Origin: Phytoactinopolyspora endophytica
GTDB lineage: Bacteria > Actinomycetota > Actinomycetes > Jiangellales > Jiangellaceae
DNA length: 23,683 nucleotides
Direction: 5' to 3'
NCBI RefSeq assembly: GCF_004138495.1
Contig: NZ_ML142851.1
Span: 468,025-491,707 of the forward strand
Position 1 is the stretch's first letter. The number at the start of each line of letters is the position of its first letter. A program made the translations under genes and the position numbers. A model generated the notes under the pieces. That model was not told where the DNA came from. It searched no databases and was given only the letters and a program-made list of their open reading frames with translations. Positions 17,185 through 23,683 of the stretch are shown in pieces.

Positions 17185-18528
17185 TCATGGTCGGTCCTGG
17201 TCGCGGAGGTCCTTGATCCGACGCAGCTTGCCCATCGAGCGTTCCAGGGTGTCGGGGTCGACGACGTCCACCTCGACGCTGACGCCGATGCCGTCCTTGA
17301 CGGCACTCACGACATGGGCCGCGGCGACGATCCGCCGCTCGCTGGATGCGTCGGGCTCGGCCTCCACTTGTACGGTGAGGTGGTCCATCCGGTGCCGTCG
17401 GGTGAGTCGCAGCTGGAAGTGGGGCGCCAGGCCGTCCGTGCGGAGCACGATCTCCTCGATCTGGGTGGGGAAGAGGTTCACGCCGCGGAGGATGATCATG
17501 TCGTCGCTGCGACCGGTGACTTTCTCCATCCGGCGGAACGCGGGGCGTGCGGTCCCGGGGAGCAGCCGGGTAAGGTCCCGGGTGCGGTAGCGGATGACCG
17601 GCATGGCCTGCTTGGTGAGGGAGGTGAAGACCAGCTCGCCCTTCTCGCCTTCTGGTTTGACGGTGTCCCGGAGCGGGTCGACGACCTCGGGGTAGAAGTG
17701 GTCCTCCCAGATGTGCAGGCCGTCCTTGGTCTGGACGCATTCCTGTGAGACGCCCGGGCCGATCACCTCGGAGAGACCGTAGATGTCGACCGCGTCGATG
17801 CCCGCCCGCTGCTCGATCTCTTCGCGCATCGCCGGTGTCCACGGCTCGGCGCCGAAGATCCCGACTTTGAGCGACGACGCCTTGGGGTCGAGGCCTTGCC
17901 GTTCGAACTCGTCCAGGAGCGTGAGCATGTAGCTGGGCGTGAGCATGATGATCGTGGGCTTGAAGTCGTTGATCAGCTGCACCTGCCGCGCCGTCATTCC
18001 GCCGGAGGCGGGGACTACGGTGCAGCCCAGCTTCTCCGCGCCGTAGTGTGCGCCGAGTCCGCCGGTGAACAGGCCGTAGCCGTAGGCGACGTGCACGATG
18101 TCACCGGGCCCTCCGCCTGCGGCCCGGATCGACCGGGCGACGACCGTGGCCCAGAGATCAAGGTCCTCAGTGGTGTAGCCGACCACGGTCGGGCGACCGG
18201 TCGTGCCGCTCGACGCATGGATCCGGCTGACCTGCTCACGCGGCACGGCGAACATGCCGAACGGATAGTTCTCGCGCAGGTCGTCCTTGGTGGTGTACGG
18301 AAACTTGGCCAGGTCATCGAGGGTCTTGCAGTCACTCGGGCGCACCCCCGCCGCGTCGAACGCACGCCGGTAATGGGGCACGTTCTGGTACGCGTGGTTC
18401 AGGGTCCATTGCAGCCGCTCGAGCTGAAGTTCGCGCAGTTCCTCGTTGCTCAGTCGCTCGGCCGCGTCGAGCCCCTCCTCAGAGACGGTCTGCCTGCCGA
18501 TGGGCGCTTCGTCGCGTGCGATCGTCAT
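17185..18528 (-). CDS. paaK: Phenylacetate-CoA ligase
   Basis: Adenylate-forming ligase of 447 residues that converts phenylacetate, ATP and CoA to phenylacetyl-CoA, the committed entry step. Family landmarks: LQWTLNHAYQNVPHYRRAFDAAGV near the N-terminus, FPYTTKDDLRENYPFG, the P-loop-like SSGTTGRPTVVGYT (about residues 100-113), GAEPWTPAMREEIE, DIYGLSEVIGPGV and TGRSDDMIILRGVNLFPTQIEE, followed by the small C-terminal ACT-like part. Length fits PaaK (about 430-450). The ATG overlaps the paaI stop by four bases, with AAGGTGG just upstream, so the pair is translationally coupled. Several similar frames exist upstream, but this start matches the family N-terminus. Confidence 0.96.
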   Translation of the reverse strand: MTIARDEAPIGRQTVSEEGLDAAERLSNEELRELQLERLQWTLNHAYQNVPHYRRAFDAAGVRPSDCKTLDDLAKFPYTTKDDLRENYPFGMFAVPREQVSRIHASSGTTGRPTVVGYTTEDLDLWATVVARSIRAAGGGPGDIVHVAYGYGLFTGGLGAHYGAEKLGCTVVPASGGMTARQVQLINDFKPTIIMLTPSYMLTLLDEFERQGLDPKASSLKVGIFGAEPWTPAMREEIEQRAGIDAVDIYGLSEVIGPGVSQECVQTKDGLHIWEDHFYPEVVDPLRDTVKPEGEKGELVFTSLTKQAMPVIRYRTRDLTRLLPGTARPAFRRMEKVTGRSDDMIILRGVNLFPTQIEEIVLRTDGLAPHFQLRLTRRHRMDHLTVQVEAEPDASSERRIVAAAHVVSAVKDGIGVSVEVDVVDPDTLERSMGKLRRIKDLRDQDRP

Positions 18529-18962
18529 TCTGATCCACCTTCTCGCTGGATGGTGCGGCTCCGTCCGCGGAACTCCAGGACGACGTCCCGTCCCGCGGGG
18601 GTGTCCCGATACACCGTCACGTCGTAGATGCCGTTGCGGCCGTAGCGGGTGCGTTCCTGAGCGACGGCGATCAGCCGGTCGTCGACGCGGGCCGAGGCGA
18701 CGAACGAGACCTCCGCTCCAGCCGCGACCGTCGCCGGACCCTGACTGTTGCAGGCGCATGCGAACGCCGTGTCGGCGAGGAGGAAGAGGTAGCCACCATG
18801 GGCGATCTGGTGCCCGTTCACCATCGTCTTGGTGACGGTCATCGTCGCTGTCGCCGTGCCGGGGCCGACGTCGACCAGCTCGATCCCGAGAGATCGCGAG
18901 GCGTGGTCCGCGTCGAACATGGTCCGAGCGGCGTCGCTGCCTTCTCCGGCCGATGGTGGCAC
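18525..18962 (-). CDS. paaI: Hotdog-fold thioesterase PaaI
   Basis: Acyl-CoA thioesterase of 145 residues thought to release stalled CoA intermediates (including ring-hydroxylated phenylacetyl-CoA) so that CoA is not trapped. The hallmark HGGYLFLLADTAFACACNS (about residues 62-80) contains the substrate-binding and catalytic residues of the PaaI group, and NGHQIAHGG and FRGRSRTI fit as well. The start is GTG with GGAGG just upstream. It is the first gene of the minus-strand paaI-paaK-paaR-thiolase unit and faces paaJ across a short divergent promoter. Confidence 0.95.
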   Translation of the reverse strand: MPPSAGEGSDAARTMFDADHASRSLGIELVDVGPGTATATMTVTKTMVNGHQIAHGGYLFLLADTAFACACNSQGPATVAAGAEVSFVASARVDDRLIAVAQERTRYGRNGIYDVTVYRDTPAGRDVVLEFRGRSRTIQREGGSE

Positions 18963-18981
18963 TGGGTCCTCCGTCTTGCTT

Positions 18982-19003
18982 ACTGACCGAATGGACGGTT
19001 AAT
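18982..19003. promoter_or_regulatory. Probable PaaR operator in the paaI/paaJ divergent promoter
   Basis: The imperfect palindrome ACTGACCG-AATGGA-CGGTTAAT matches the actinobacterial PaaR motif as I remember it (ACTNACCG, NNCGNN, CGGTNAGT) at 14 of 16 fixed positions. It sits inside a plus-strand promoter: TTGCTT (18976-18981) and TAATAA (19000-19005), 18 bases apart, so binding would block transcription towards paaJ. The minus-strand start towards paaI lies within reach too. Confidence 0.72.
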
Positions 19004-19055
19004 AATGTGTCGACAAGTAAAGGCAGAGCGGGTGATGATGTCAAGAGGAGGCGCC

Positions 19056-20276
19056 GTGTCCGAGGTGTTCGTTGTCGATGGTGTGCGCACGCCGCAGGGA
19101 CGTTACGGCGGGGCTCTGGCCAACGTGCGGCCCGATGACTTGGCGGCGCTCATCGTCGGGGCGGCCGTCCACCGGGCCGGGATACCCGCGGAGGCCGTGG
19201 ACGAGGTCATCGTCGGCGCGGCGAACCAGGCAGGCGAGGACAACCGCAACGTCGCCCGGATGGCGGTCCTGCTCTCCGGACTGCCCGATCAGGTCCCCGG
19301 GTATACCGTGAACCGGCTGTGCGCGAGCGGACTCACCGCGGTCGCCTCTGCCGCGCAGAGCATCCGGACCGGCGAGGCCGACGTCGTCGTCGCCGGTGGG
19401 GTGGAGTCGATGACACGGGCGCCATGGGTGATGGCGAAACCCGGCACACCCTGGGCCCGTCCGGGTGAGGTGAGCGATACGTCCCTGGGCTGGCGGTTCA
19501 CGAACCCGCGCTTCGCGGAGCACGATCGCGAAGCTCCGCGAGGATCCGGCCCGGAGGATCGGAAGATCACCTTGTCGATGGGCGAGACCGCCGAAGAGGT
19601 GGCCGAGCTCGACGGGATCGGCAGAGCAGAGTGCGACGAGTTCGCGCTGCGCAGTCACCAGCGCGCGATCGCGGCGACCGACTCCGGCCGGTTCCTGGCC
19701 GAGATCGTGCCGGTTCCGGTCAGGGGCGGCGAGGTCAGTGCCGACGAAGGCCCGCGGCGCGACACCACGCTGGAGAAGCTCGCCGGTCTACGGCCGGTCT
19801 TCCGCGACGGTGGCATCGTCACGGCGGGCTCGTCGTCGTCGCTGGCCGATGGTGCGGCGGCGCTGGTGCTCGCCGGGGAGGACGCCGTCCGCCGGCACGG
19901 GCTCACGCCGCGAGCGCGAGTGGTCGGTGGCGCGAGTGCCGGTGTCTCGCCGCACCTGATGGGCCTCGGGCCGGTGCCGGCGACGGAGAAGCTGCTCGCC
20001 AGGCATGGCGTGACTGTCGAGGACGTGGACGCCGTCGAACTGAACGAGGCGTTCGCCGCGCAGAGTCTGGCCGTGATCCGGCGGCTCAAGCTGGATGAGG
20101 AGAAGGTCAACGCCGACGGCGGCGCGATCGCGCTTGGCCATCCGCTGGGCTGCTCCGGCGCGCGCATCCTGGTGACGCTCCTGAGCAGGATGGAGCGAGA
20201 AGGCGCTCGACGCGGCCTGGCCACCCTCTGCGTCGGCGTCGGTCAGGGCGTGTCGTTGCTGGTCGAGGTCGCGTGA
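19056..20276 (+). CDS. paaJ: Beta-ketoadipyl-CoA thiolase / 3-oxo-5,6-dehydrosuberyl-CoA thiolase
   Basis: Thiolase of 406 residues catalysing the thiolytic steps of phenylacetate breakdown, yielding acetyl-CoA and finally succinyl-CoA. It resembles PaaJ/Pca[22 protein letters not shown] at the N-terminus, [12 protein letters not shown], nucleophile Cys89 in NRLCASG, NEAFAAQ, His362 in [14 protein letters not shown] and Cys392 in [10 protein letters not shown] chose the GTG at 19056 because GAGGAGG lies 5 bases upstream; in-frame ATGs at 19005 and 19035 lack such a site. It is the first gene of the plus-strand pair with paaH and is preceded by the PaaR-like operator. Confidence 0.93.
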   Translation: MSEVFVVDGVRTPQGRYGGALANVRPDDLAALIVGAAVHRAGIPAEAVDEVIVGAANQAGEDNRNVARMAVLLSGLPDQVPGYTVNRLCASGLTAVASAAQSIRTGEADVVVAGGVESMTRAPWVMAKPGTPWARPGEVSDTSLGWRFTNPRFAEHDREAPRGSGPEDRKITLSMGETAEEVAELDGIGRAECDEFALRSHQRAIAATDSGRFLAEIVPVPVRGGEVSADEGPRRDTTLEKLAGLRPVFRDGGIVTAGSSSSLADGAAALVLAGEDAVRRHGLTPRARVVGGASAGVSPHLMGLGPVPATEKLLARHGVTVEDVDAVELNEAFAAQSLAVIRRLKLDEEKVNADGGAIALGHPLGCSGARILVTLLSRMEREGARRGLATLCVGVGQGVSLLVEVA

Positions 20277-20340
20277 TGACGATGGCATCTCGCCGTGAGC
20301 GCCGACGTGGATGGACCAGGATGAAGGAGCGGAGCGCGGT

Positions 20341-21192
20341 ATGAGGCCACCGGAATGCGTTGCGGTGATCGGCGGGGGCACGATGGGCGCGGGAATTGCC
20401 CAGGTCTTCGCGACCGTCGGTGCCGCTGTCACGGTCGTGGAGAGCGACGACGCGGCTGTCGAGGCAGCTCGCGATCGGATCGCGGCCGGGTTGGAACGCA
20501 CCGCCCAGCGCGGCAAGCTTCCCGTCGCCGCAGGCGCGGTGATGCGGCGGATCGGCCTGGTGACCGACGTCGGCGACGTGCCTGCGGACGCCCGGCTGGC
20601 GGTGGAGGCGGTGCCAGAGAAGCCGGAGCTGAAAGCGGCTGTGCTCGCTGCCGCCGAGAAGGCGTTGCCGACCGACGCCGTCCTCGCGAGCAATACGAGC
20701 TCGCTGTCGATCGCCGAGTTGGGCGCTGCCTTGGAGCACCCGGAGCGGTTCGTCGGCCTGCATTTCTTCAACCCGGTGCCGGCGTCGAAACTCGTTGAAG
20801 TCGTCATCGCTCCGCAGACGGACGGCGCGGTGCGGGACCGGGCGGTGGCATGGGTTCGGGCGCTGGGTAAGACCGACGTCGTCGTCCGCGATTCGCCGGG
20901 GTTCGCGACCAGCCGGCTGGGTGTGCTGCTCGGCCTTGAGGCGATCCGGATGCTGGAGGAGGGCGTCGCCGACGCCGACGCGATCGACAACGCGATGGAG
21001 CTGGGCTACCGGCATCCGATGGGCCCGTTGCGCTCGACCGATCTGGTCGGTCTCGACGTGCGGCTGGCGATCGCCGACTACCTTCAGTCCACCCTGGGAG
21101 AGCGGTTCGCGCCACCGCGGTTGTTGCGGGACAAGGTCGCCCGCGGTGAGCTGGGCAAGAAGACGGGTCAGGGCTTCCACCGCTGGGAATGA
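20341..21192 (+). CDS. paaH: 3-hydroxyacyl-CoA dehydrogenase
   Basis: NAD+-dependent dehydrogenase of 283 residues that oxidises 3-hydroxyadipyl-CoA to 3-oxoadipyl-CoA. The dinucleotide-binding loop GGGTMGAG is at residues 11-18. SNTSSLSI and GLHFFNPVP (with the catalytic His) follow, then the C-terminal domain with DSPGFATSRLG, AMELGYRHPMGPL and GKKTGQGFHRW, all standard for this family. The ATG at 20341 is preferred because GGAG lies 6 bases before it; a frame-matched ATG at 20311 has no ribosome-binding site. A 64-base gap separates it from paaJ, with no promoter or terminator visible, so both are probably on one transcript. Confidence 0.93.
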   Translation: MRPPECVAVIGGGTMGAGIAQVFATVGAAVTVVESDDAAVEAARDRIAAGLERTAQRGKLPVAAGAVMRRIGLVTDVGDVPADARLAVEAVPEKPELKAAVLAAAEKALPTDAVLASNTSSLSIAELGAALEHPERFVGLHFFNPVPASKLVEVVIAPQTDGAVRDRAVAWVRALGKTDVVVRDSPGFATSRLGVLLGLEAIRMLEEGVADADAIDNAMELGYRHPMGPLRSTDLVGLDVRLAIADYLQSTLGERFAPPRLLRDKVARGELGKKTGQGFHRWE

Positions 21193-21196
21193 CCGT

Positions 21197-21329
21197 GTGG
21201 AAGCTTGCTGCGGAGGTGTCGGGCAGCGTGGAAGCTTGCTGTCGCCATAGCGACTGCGTGGAAGCTTACGGCGGGGTGGGGCGTGCTGCGTGGAAGCTTG
21301 GTGTCGTCACGGCGACCGCAGGGAAGCCC
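21197..21329. repeat. Short direct-repeat array, 30-32 base period, between paaH and paaG
   Basis: GTGGAAGCTT occurs exactly at 21197, 21228, 21258 and 21290 (steps of 31, 30 and 32), each with a HindIII site. A degenerate copy (AGGGAAGCCC) lies at 21320, another 30 bases on and next to the paaG stop. The second and fourth units share an inner hairpin, GTCGC-N4-GCGAC (21241-21254) and GTCG-N6-CGAC (21303-21316). The array fills the whole convergent gap. Confidence 0.75.
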
Positions 21330-21330
21330 T

Positions 21331-22134
21331 CTAGCCGCCGGTGAAGATGGGCTTCTCTTTGTCGAGGAACGCCTGGACGGCGCGATGATGGTCGTGGGTG
21401 AGCCCGAGCCGGCTCTGTGCCGCGGCCTCTGCCTTGAGTACGTCGGGGAGCGGTGCCGACCAGGCGTCGGCGATCGCGCGCTTGGCCTCGGCGTAGGCCA
21501 ACGTGGGGCCGGTCGCCAGGGTCGTCGCGAGTTCGGCGGCGGCACTCGCCAGCTCGTCCCCGGGAACGACCTTTCGCACGAGTCCCCAGTCGTGCGCCTG
21601 GGCAGCAGTGAACGGCTCGCCAAGCAGTACGAGCTCACTGGCGCGCGCTGAACCGACAGCGCGCGCCAGCGTCGCCGACAGCCCAGAGTCGCAGGACAGC
21701 CCGACCCCTGTGAAGGCGGTGCCGAACTTCGCGCTCTCCGAGGCCACCCTGAGGTCGCACGCGAGGGCGAAGCCGAGGCCCGCGCCGACGCAGCTGCCGT
21801 TGATGGCGGCGATGACGGGCTTGGGCATGGTGGCCAGGGTGGTGACGATCGGGTTGTATTGCCGCTCGACGGTGGTCAGCGCCGTCGAGCGGTCGTCCCT
21901 CAACGCCTGAGCGTGCTCGACGAGGTCCTGCCCGACGCAGAACGAGCGGCCGGCGCCGGTGAGGACGACGGCACGGACGGCGGTGTCCTCGGTGATCTCC
22001 TCCAAGATGTCCCGGAGCAGGTCTTTCATCTCTTCGGTCAGCCCGTTGCCGCGATCCGGCCGGTTCAGTGTGACCGTGGCGACCGCGTGATCGCGGTTCA
22101 GCAGGACGGCGTTCTCAGCGCTTCCGTCAGCCAT
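21331..22134 (-). CDS. paaG: Enoyl-CoA hydratase/isomerase, PaaG-type
   Basis: Crotonase-fold enzyme of 267 residues. PaaG converts ring-1,2-epoxyphenylacetyl-CoA to oxepin-CoA and also isomerises later unsaturated intermediates. Visible family features are VATVTLNRPDRGNGL, the oxyanion-hole segment AGRSFCVGQDL (about residues 61-71), NGSCVGAGLGFALACDLRVAS and GLSCDSGLSATLARAVG, whose Asp matches the catalytic Asp of PaaG. FCVGQDL is typical of PaaG rather than of generic hydratases. The ATG at 22134 has no clear ribosome-binding site at normal distance. The gene is divergent from paaZ with a PaaR-like operator between them. PaaF-type hydratase is the main alternative. Confidence 0.86.
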   Translation of the reverse strand: MADGSAENAVLLNRDHAVATVTLNRPDRGNGLTEEMKDLLRDILEEITEDTAVRAVVLTGAGRSFCVGQDLVEHAQALRDDRSTALTTVERQYNPIVTTLATMPKPVIAAINGSCVGAGLGFALACDLRVASESAKFGTAFTGVGLSCDSGLSATLARAVGSARASELVLLGEPFTAAQAHDWGLVRKVVPGDELASAAAELATTLATGPTLAYAEAKRAIADAWSAPLPDVLKAEAAAQSRLGLTHDHHRAVQAFLDKEKPIFTGG

Positions 22135-22151
22135 AGCGGTACGTTACCATC

Positions 22152-22173
22152 ACTTCCTGAACGTTCGGTTGGT
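22152..22173. promoter_or_regulatory. Second probable PaaR operator, in the paaG/paaZ divergent promoter
   Basis: Read on the minus strand, ACCAACCG-AACGTT-CAGGAAGT agrees with the same motif at 13 of 16 fixed positions. It lies 18 bases upstream of the paaG ATG and 43 bases upstream of the paaZ ATG. A -10-like TACGAT (22181-22186) towards paaZ follows directly, with only a poor -35 (TGAACG, 22158-22163) inside the operator. Confidence 0.65.
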
Positions 22174-22215
22174 AATTCGGTACGATGGCAGGGATGAGCC
22201 ACGAGGAGGTCGGCC

Positions 22216-23683
22216 ATGACAGCACTGCCCAGCTACGTCGGCGGCGAATGGCGTACGCCATCGGGTGAAGGCACGCCGCTGCATGACGCTGTGACCGGAG
22301 AAGAGGTCGCACGCATCTCGTCGGCGGGCATCGACATGGCCGCTGCGCTGGACCACGGGCGGCGAGTGGGCGGTCCGCCGCTGCGCGAGCTGACCTTCCA
22401 CGAGCGGGCGCTGATACTGAAGCAGCTCGCACTCCACCTCCAGCAGCACCGCGATGAGCTGTATGCGCTGTCGCACCGCACCGGCGCCACCCTGTACGAC
22501 GCGAGGTTCGACGTCGACGGCGGCATCGGAGTGCTGTTCTCCTACGGCAGCAAGGGCCGGCGCGAGCTCCCGAATGACACCGTCTACGTCGAGGGCCCGG
22601 TCGAGCCGCTCGGCAAAGGTGGCACGTTCGTCGGCCAGCACATCCTGACGCCGTCGCGGGGCGTCGCCGTACAGGTCAACGCGTTCAACTTCCCGGTCTG
22701 GGGACCGCTGGAGAAGCTCGCCCCCGCCTTCCTGGCCGGAGTGCCCACCCTGGTGAAGCCGGCCAGCCAGACGGCGTACCTGACGCAGCGGCTCGTCGAG
22801 CTGATCATCGAATCCGGCCTGCTGCCCGAGGGATCTCTGCAGCTGGTCTGCGGCAGCGCCGGCGATCTGCTGGACCACCTGACCGAGCAGGACCTGGTCT
22901 CATTCACCGGCTCGGCCTCCACGGCACAGCGGCTGCGCACACACCCCGTGATCGTTCGCAACGCGGTCAGGTTCAACGCCGAGGCCGACTCGCTCAACCT
23001 CTCGATCCTCGGCCCGGATGCCACGCCTGGATCGGCCGAGTTCGACCTCTTCGTCAAACAGCTCGTCACCGAGATGACGGTCAAGACCGGGCAGAAGTGC
23101 ACGGCGATACGGCGGGCGTTCGTCCCGGCCGAGCGGATCGACGACGTCGCGCAGGCCGCTACCGAACGGCTGGCGAGCGTCGCCGTCGGCAACCCGGCCA
23201 GTCCGGATGTCCGGATGGGGGCGCTGGCCAGCCTCGAGCAGCGCGAGGAGGTCCGTCGTTCGTTGAAGGCGCTGAGGGACGCCGGAACCATCGTCTTCGG
23301 TGACCCTGAGCGGGTCGACCTGGTCGACGCCGACGCTGAGCGGGGCGCGTTCATCTCGCCGATCCTGTTGCGAGCCGACGACGCGGAACGGGCAGAACCT
23401 CACCAGGTCGAGGCGTTCGGACCGGTGTCCACCCTGATGCCCTACACGTCGACCGGGCAGGTCGTCGAGCTGGCGGCGCGAGGTGCGGGAAGCCTGGTCG
23501 GCTCGGTCGTGACCGGCGACTCCGGCTTCGCGCGCGAGGTGGTTCTTGGGGCGGCGCCGTGGCACGGACGTCTGCTTGTCCTCGATGCGGAGAACGCGAA
23601 GGAGTCGACCGGTCATGGGTCGCCGCTCCCGGTGCTGGTGCACGGCGGCCCGGGCCGAGCGGGCGGCGGCGAGGAGATGGGCG
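22216..23683 (+). CDS. paaZ: Bifunctional oxepin-CoA hydrolase / 3-oxo-5,6-dehydrosuberyl-CoA semialdehyde dehydrogenase (3' end beyond window)
   Basis: Ring-opening enzyme; 489 residues of the N-terminal aldehyde dehydrogenase domain are visible. VNAFNFPVWGPLEKLAPAFLAGVPTLVKPAS and SFTGSAST mark the cofactor region, Glu256 in NAEADSLN is the general base, and Cys295 in KTGQKCTA is the nucleophile. These two positions fall at the same numbers I recall for E. coli PaaZ, which supports the start. HGSPLPVLVHGGPGRAGGGEEMG near the edge is the usual end of the ALDH domain. The MaoC-like (R)-specific hydratase domain, about 150 further residues, should lie past the right edge, so whether this is the fused PaaZ form or an ALDH-only PaaN cannot be confirmed here. 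A strong GAGGAGG lies 6 bases before the ATG. Confidence 0.92.
   Translation, partial: MTALPSYVGGEWRTPSGEGTPLHDAVTGEEVARISSAGIDMAAALDHGRRVGGPPLRELTFHERALILKQLALHLQQHRDELYALSHRTGATLYDARFDVDGGIGVLFSYGSKGRRELPNDTVYVEGPVEPLGKGGTFVGQHILTPSRGVAVQVNAFNFPVWGPLEKLAPAFLAGVPTLVKPASQTAYLTQRLVELIIESGLLPEGSLQLVCGSAGDLLDHLTEQDLVSFTGSASTAQRLRTHPVIVRNAVRFNAEADSLNLSILGPDATPGSAEFDLFVKQLVTEMTVKTGQKCTAIRRAFVPAERIDDVAQAATERLASVAVGNPASPDVRMGALASLEQREEVRRSLKALRDAGTIVFGDPERVDLVDADAERGAFISPILLRADDAERAEPHQVEAFGPVSTLMPYTSTGQVVELAARGAGSLVGSVVTGDSGFAREVVLGAAPWHGRLLVLDAENAKESTGHGSPLPVLVHGGPGRAGGGEEMG

Noticed and set aside
21197..21329. CRISPR array
   Set aside because: The repeated unit is only 10 bases with spacers of about 20 bases, partly similar to each other; no cas genes are present.

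Overview
The window reads as chromosomal DNA of a high-GC Gram-positive bacterium, very probably an actinobacterium. Support comes from strong G/C bias at third codon positions, frequent GTG starts, a SARP/AfsR-type regulator with BTAD, NB-ARC and TPR parts, a family-1 solute ABC operon with no ATPase of its own, and a TetR-type PaaR with operator-like sites. The genus cannot be fixed from the sequence. I see no tRNA, rRNA, CRISPR array, transposase or integrase.

Layout. (1) 1-4533, minus strand: a tightly coupled operon with its own promoter. It encodes an NMT1/SsuA-type lipoprotein, two permeases, an ATPase and a benzaldehyde-dehydrogenase-like ALDH that runs off the left edge. Upstream lies a short reading frame that looks like the C-terminal remnant of a second binding protein. 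(2) 4904-5983, minus: a duplicated Lrp/AsnC regulator. It is divergent from (3) 6103-10983, plus: a sugar-type ABC operon (lipoprotein, two permeases) ending in a Gfo/Idh/MocA dehydrogenase. (4) 11000-11623, minus: a LysE-type exporter, divergent from (5) 11896-14913, plus: a SARP-family regulator of about 1,000 residues. (6) 14914-15278: a gene-free convergent gap rich in perfect inverted repeats. (7) 15279-23683: a phenylacetate (paa) catabolic region. On the minus strand lie paaI-paaK-paaR-thiolase. On the plus strand lie paaJ-paaH. A minus-strand paaG is divergent from the plus-strand paaZ, which runs off the right edge.

How it fits together. PaaK activates phenylacetate to phenylacetyl-CoA. 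The ring-1,2-epoxidase PaaABCDE is not in the window. PaaG isomerises the epoxide to an oxepin, PaaZ opens and oxidises the ring, and PaaG, PaaH and PaaJ carry out the beta-oxidation steps to acetyl-CoA and succinyl-CoA. PaaI is the proofreading thioesterase. Two sites, one in each paa divergent promoter, match the actinobacterial PaaR operator as I remember it, so the TetR gene between paaK and the extra thiolase is probably paaR. The left-hand transporter/aldehyde dehydrogenase operon could supply aromatic substrates, but that link is inference.

Most unusual non-coding features: an array at 21197-21329 in which a 10-base unit with a HindIII site recurs every 30-32 bases; a cluster of long perfect palindromes at 15062-15228; and the binding-protein remnant at 4766-4921.
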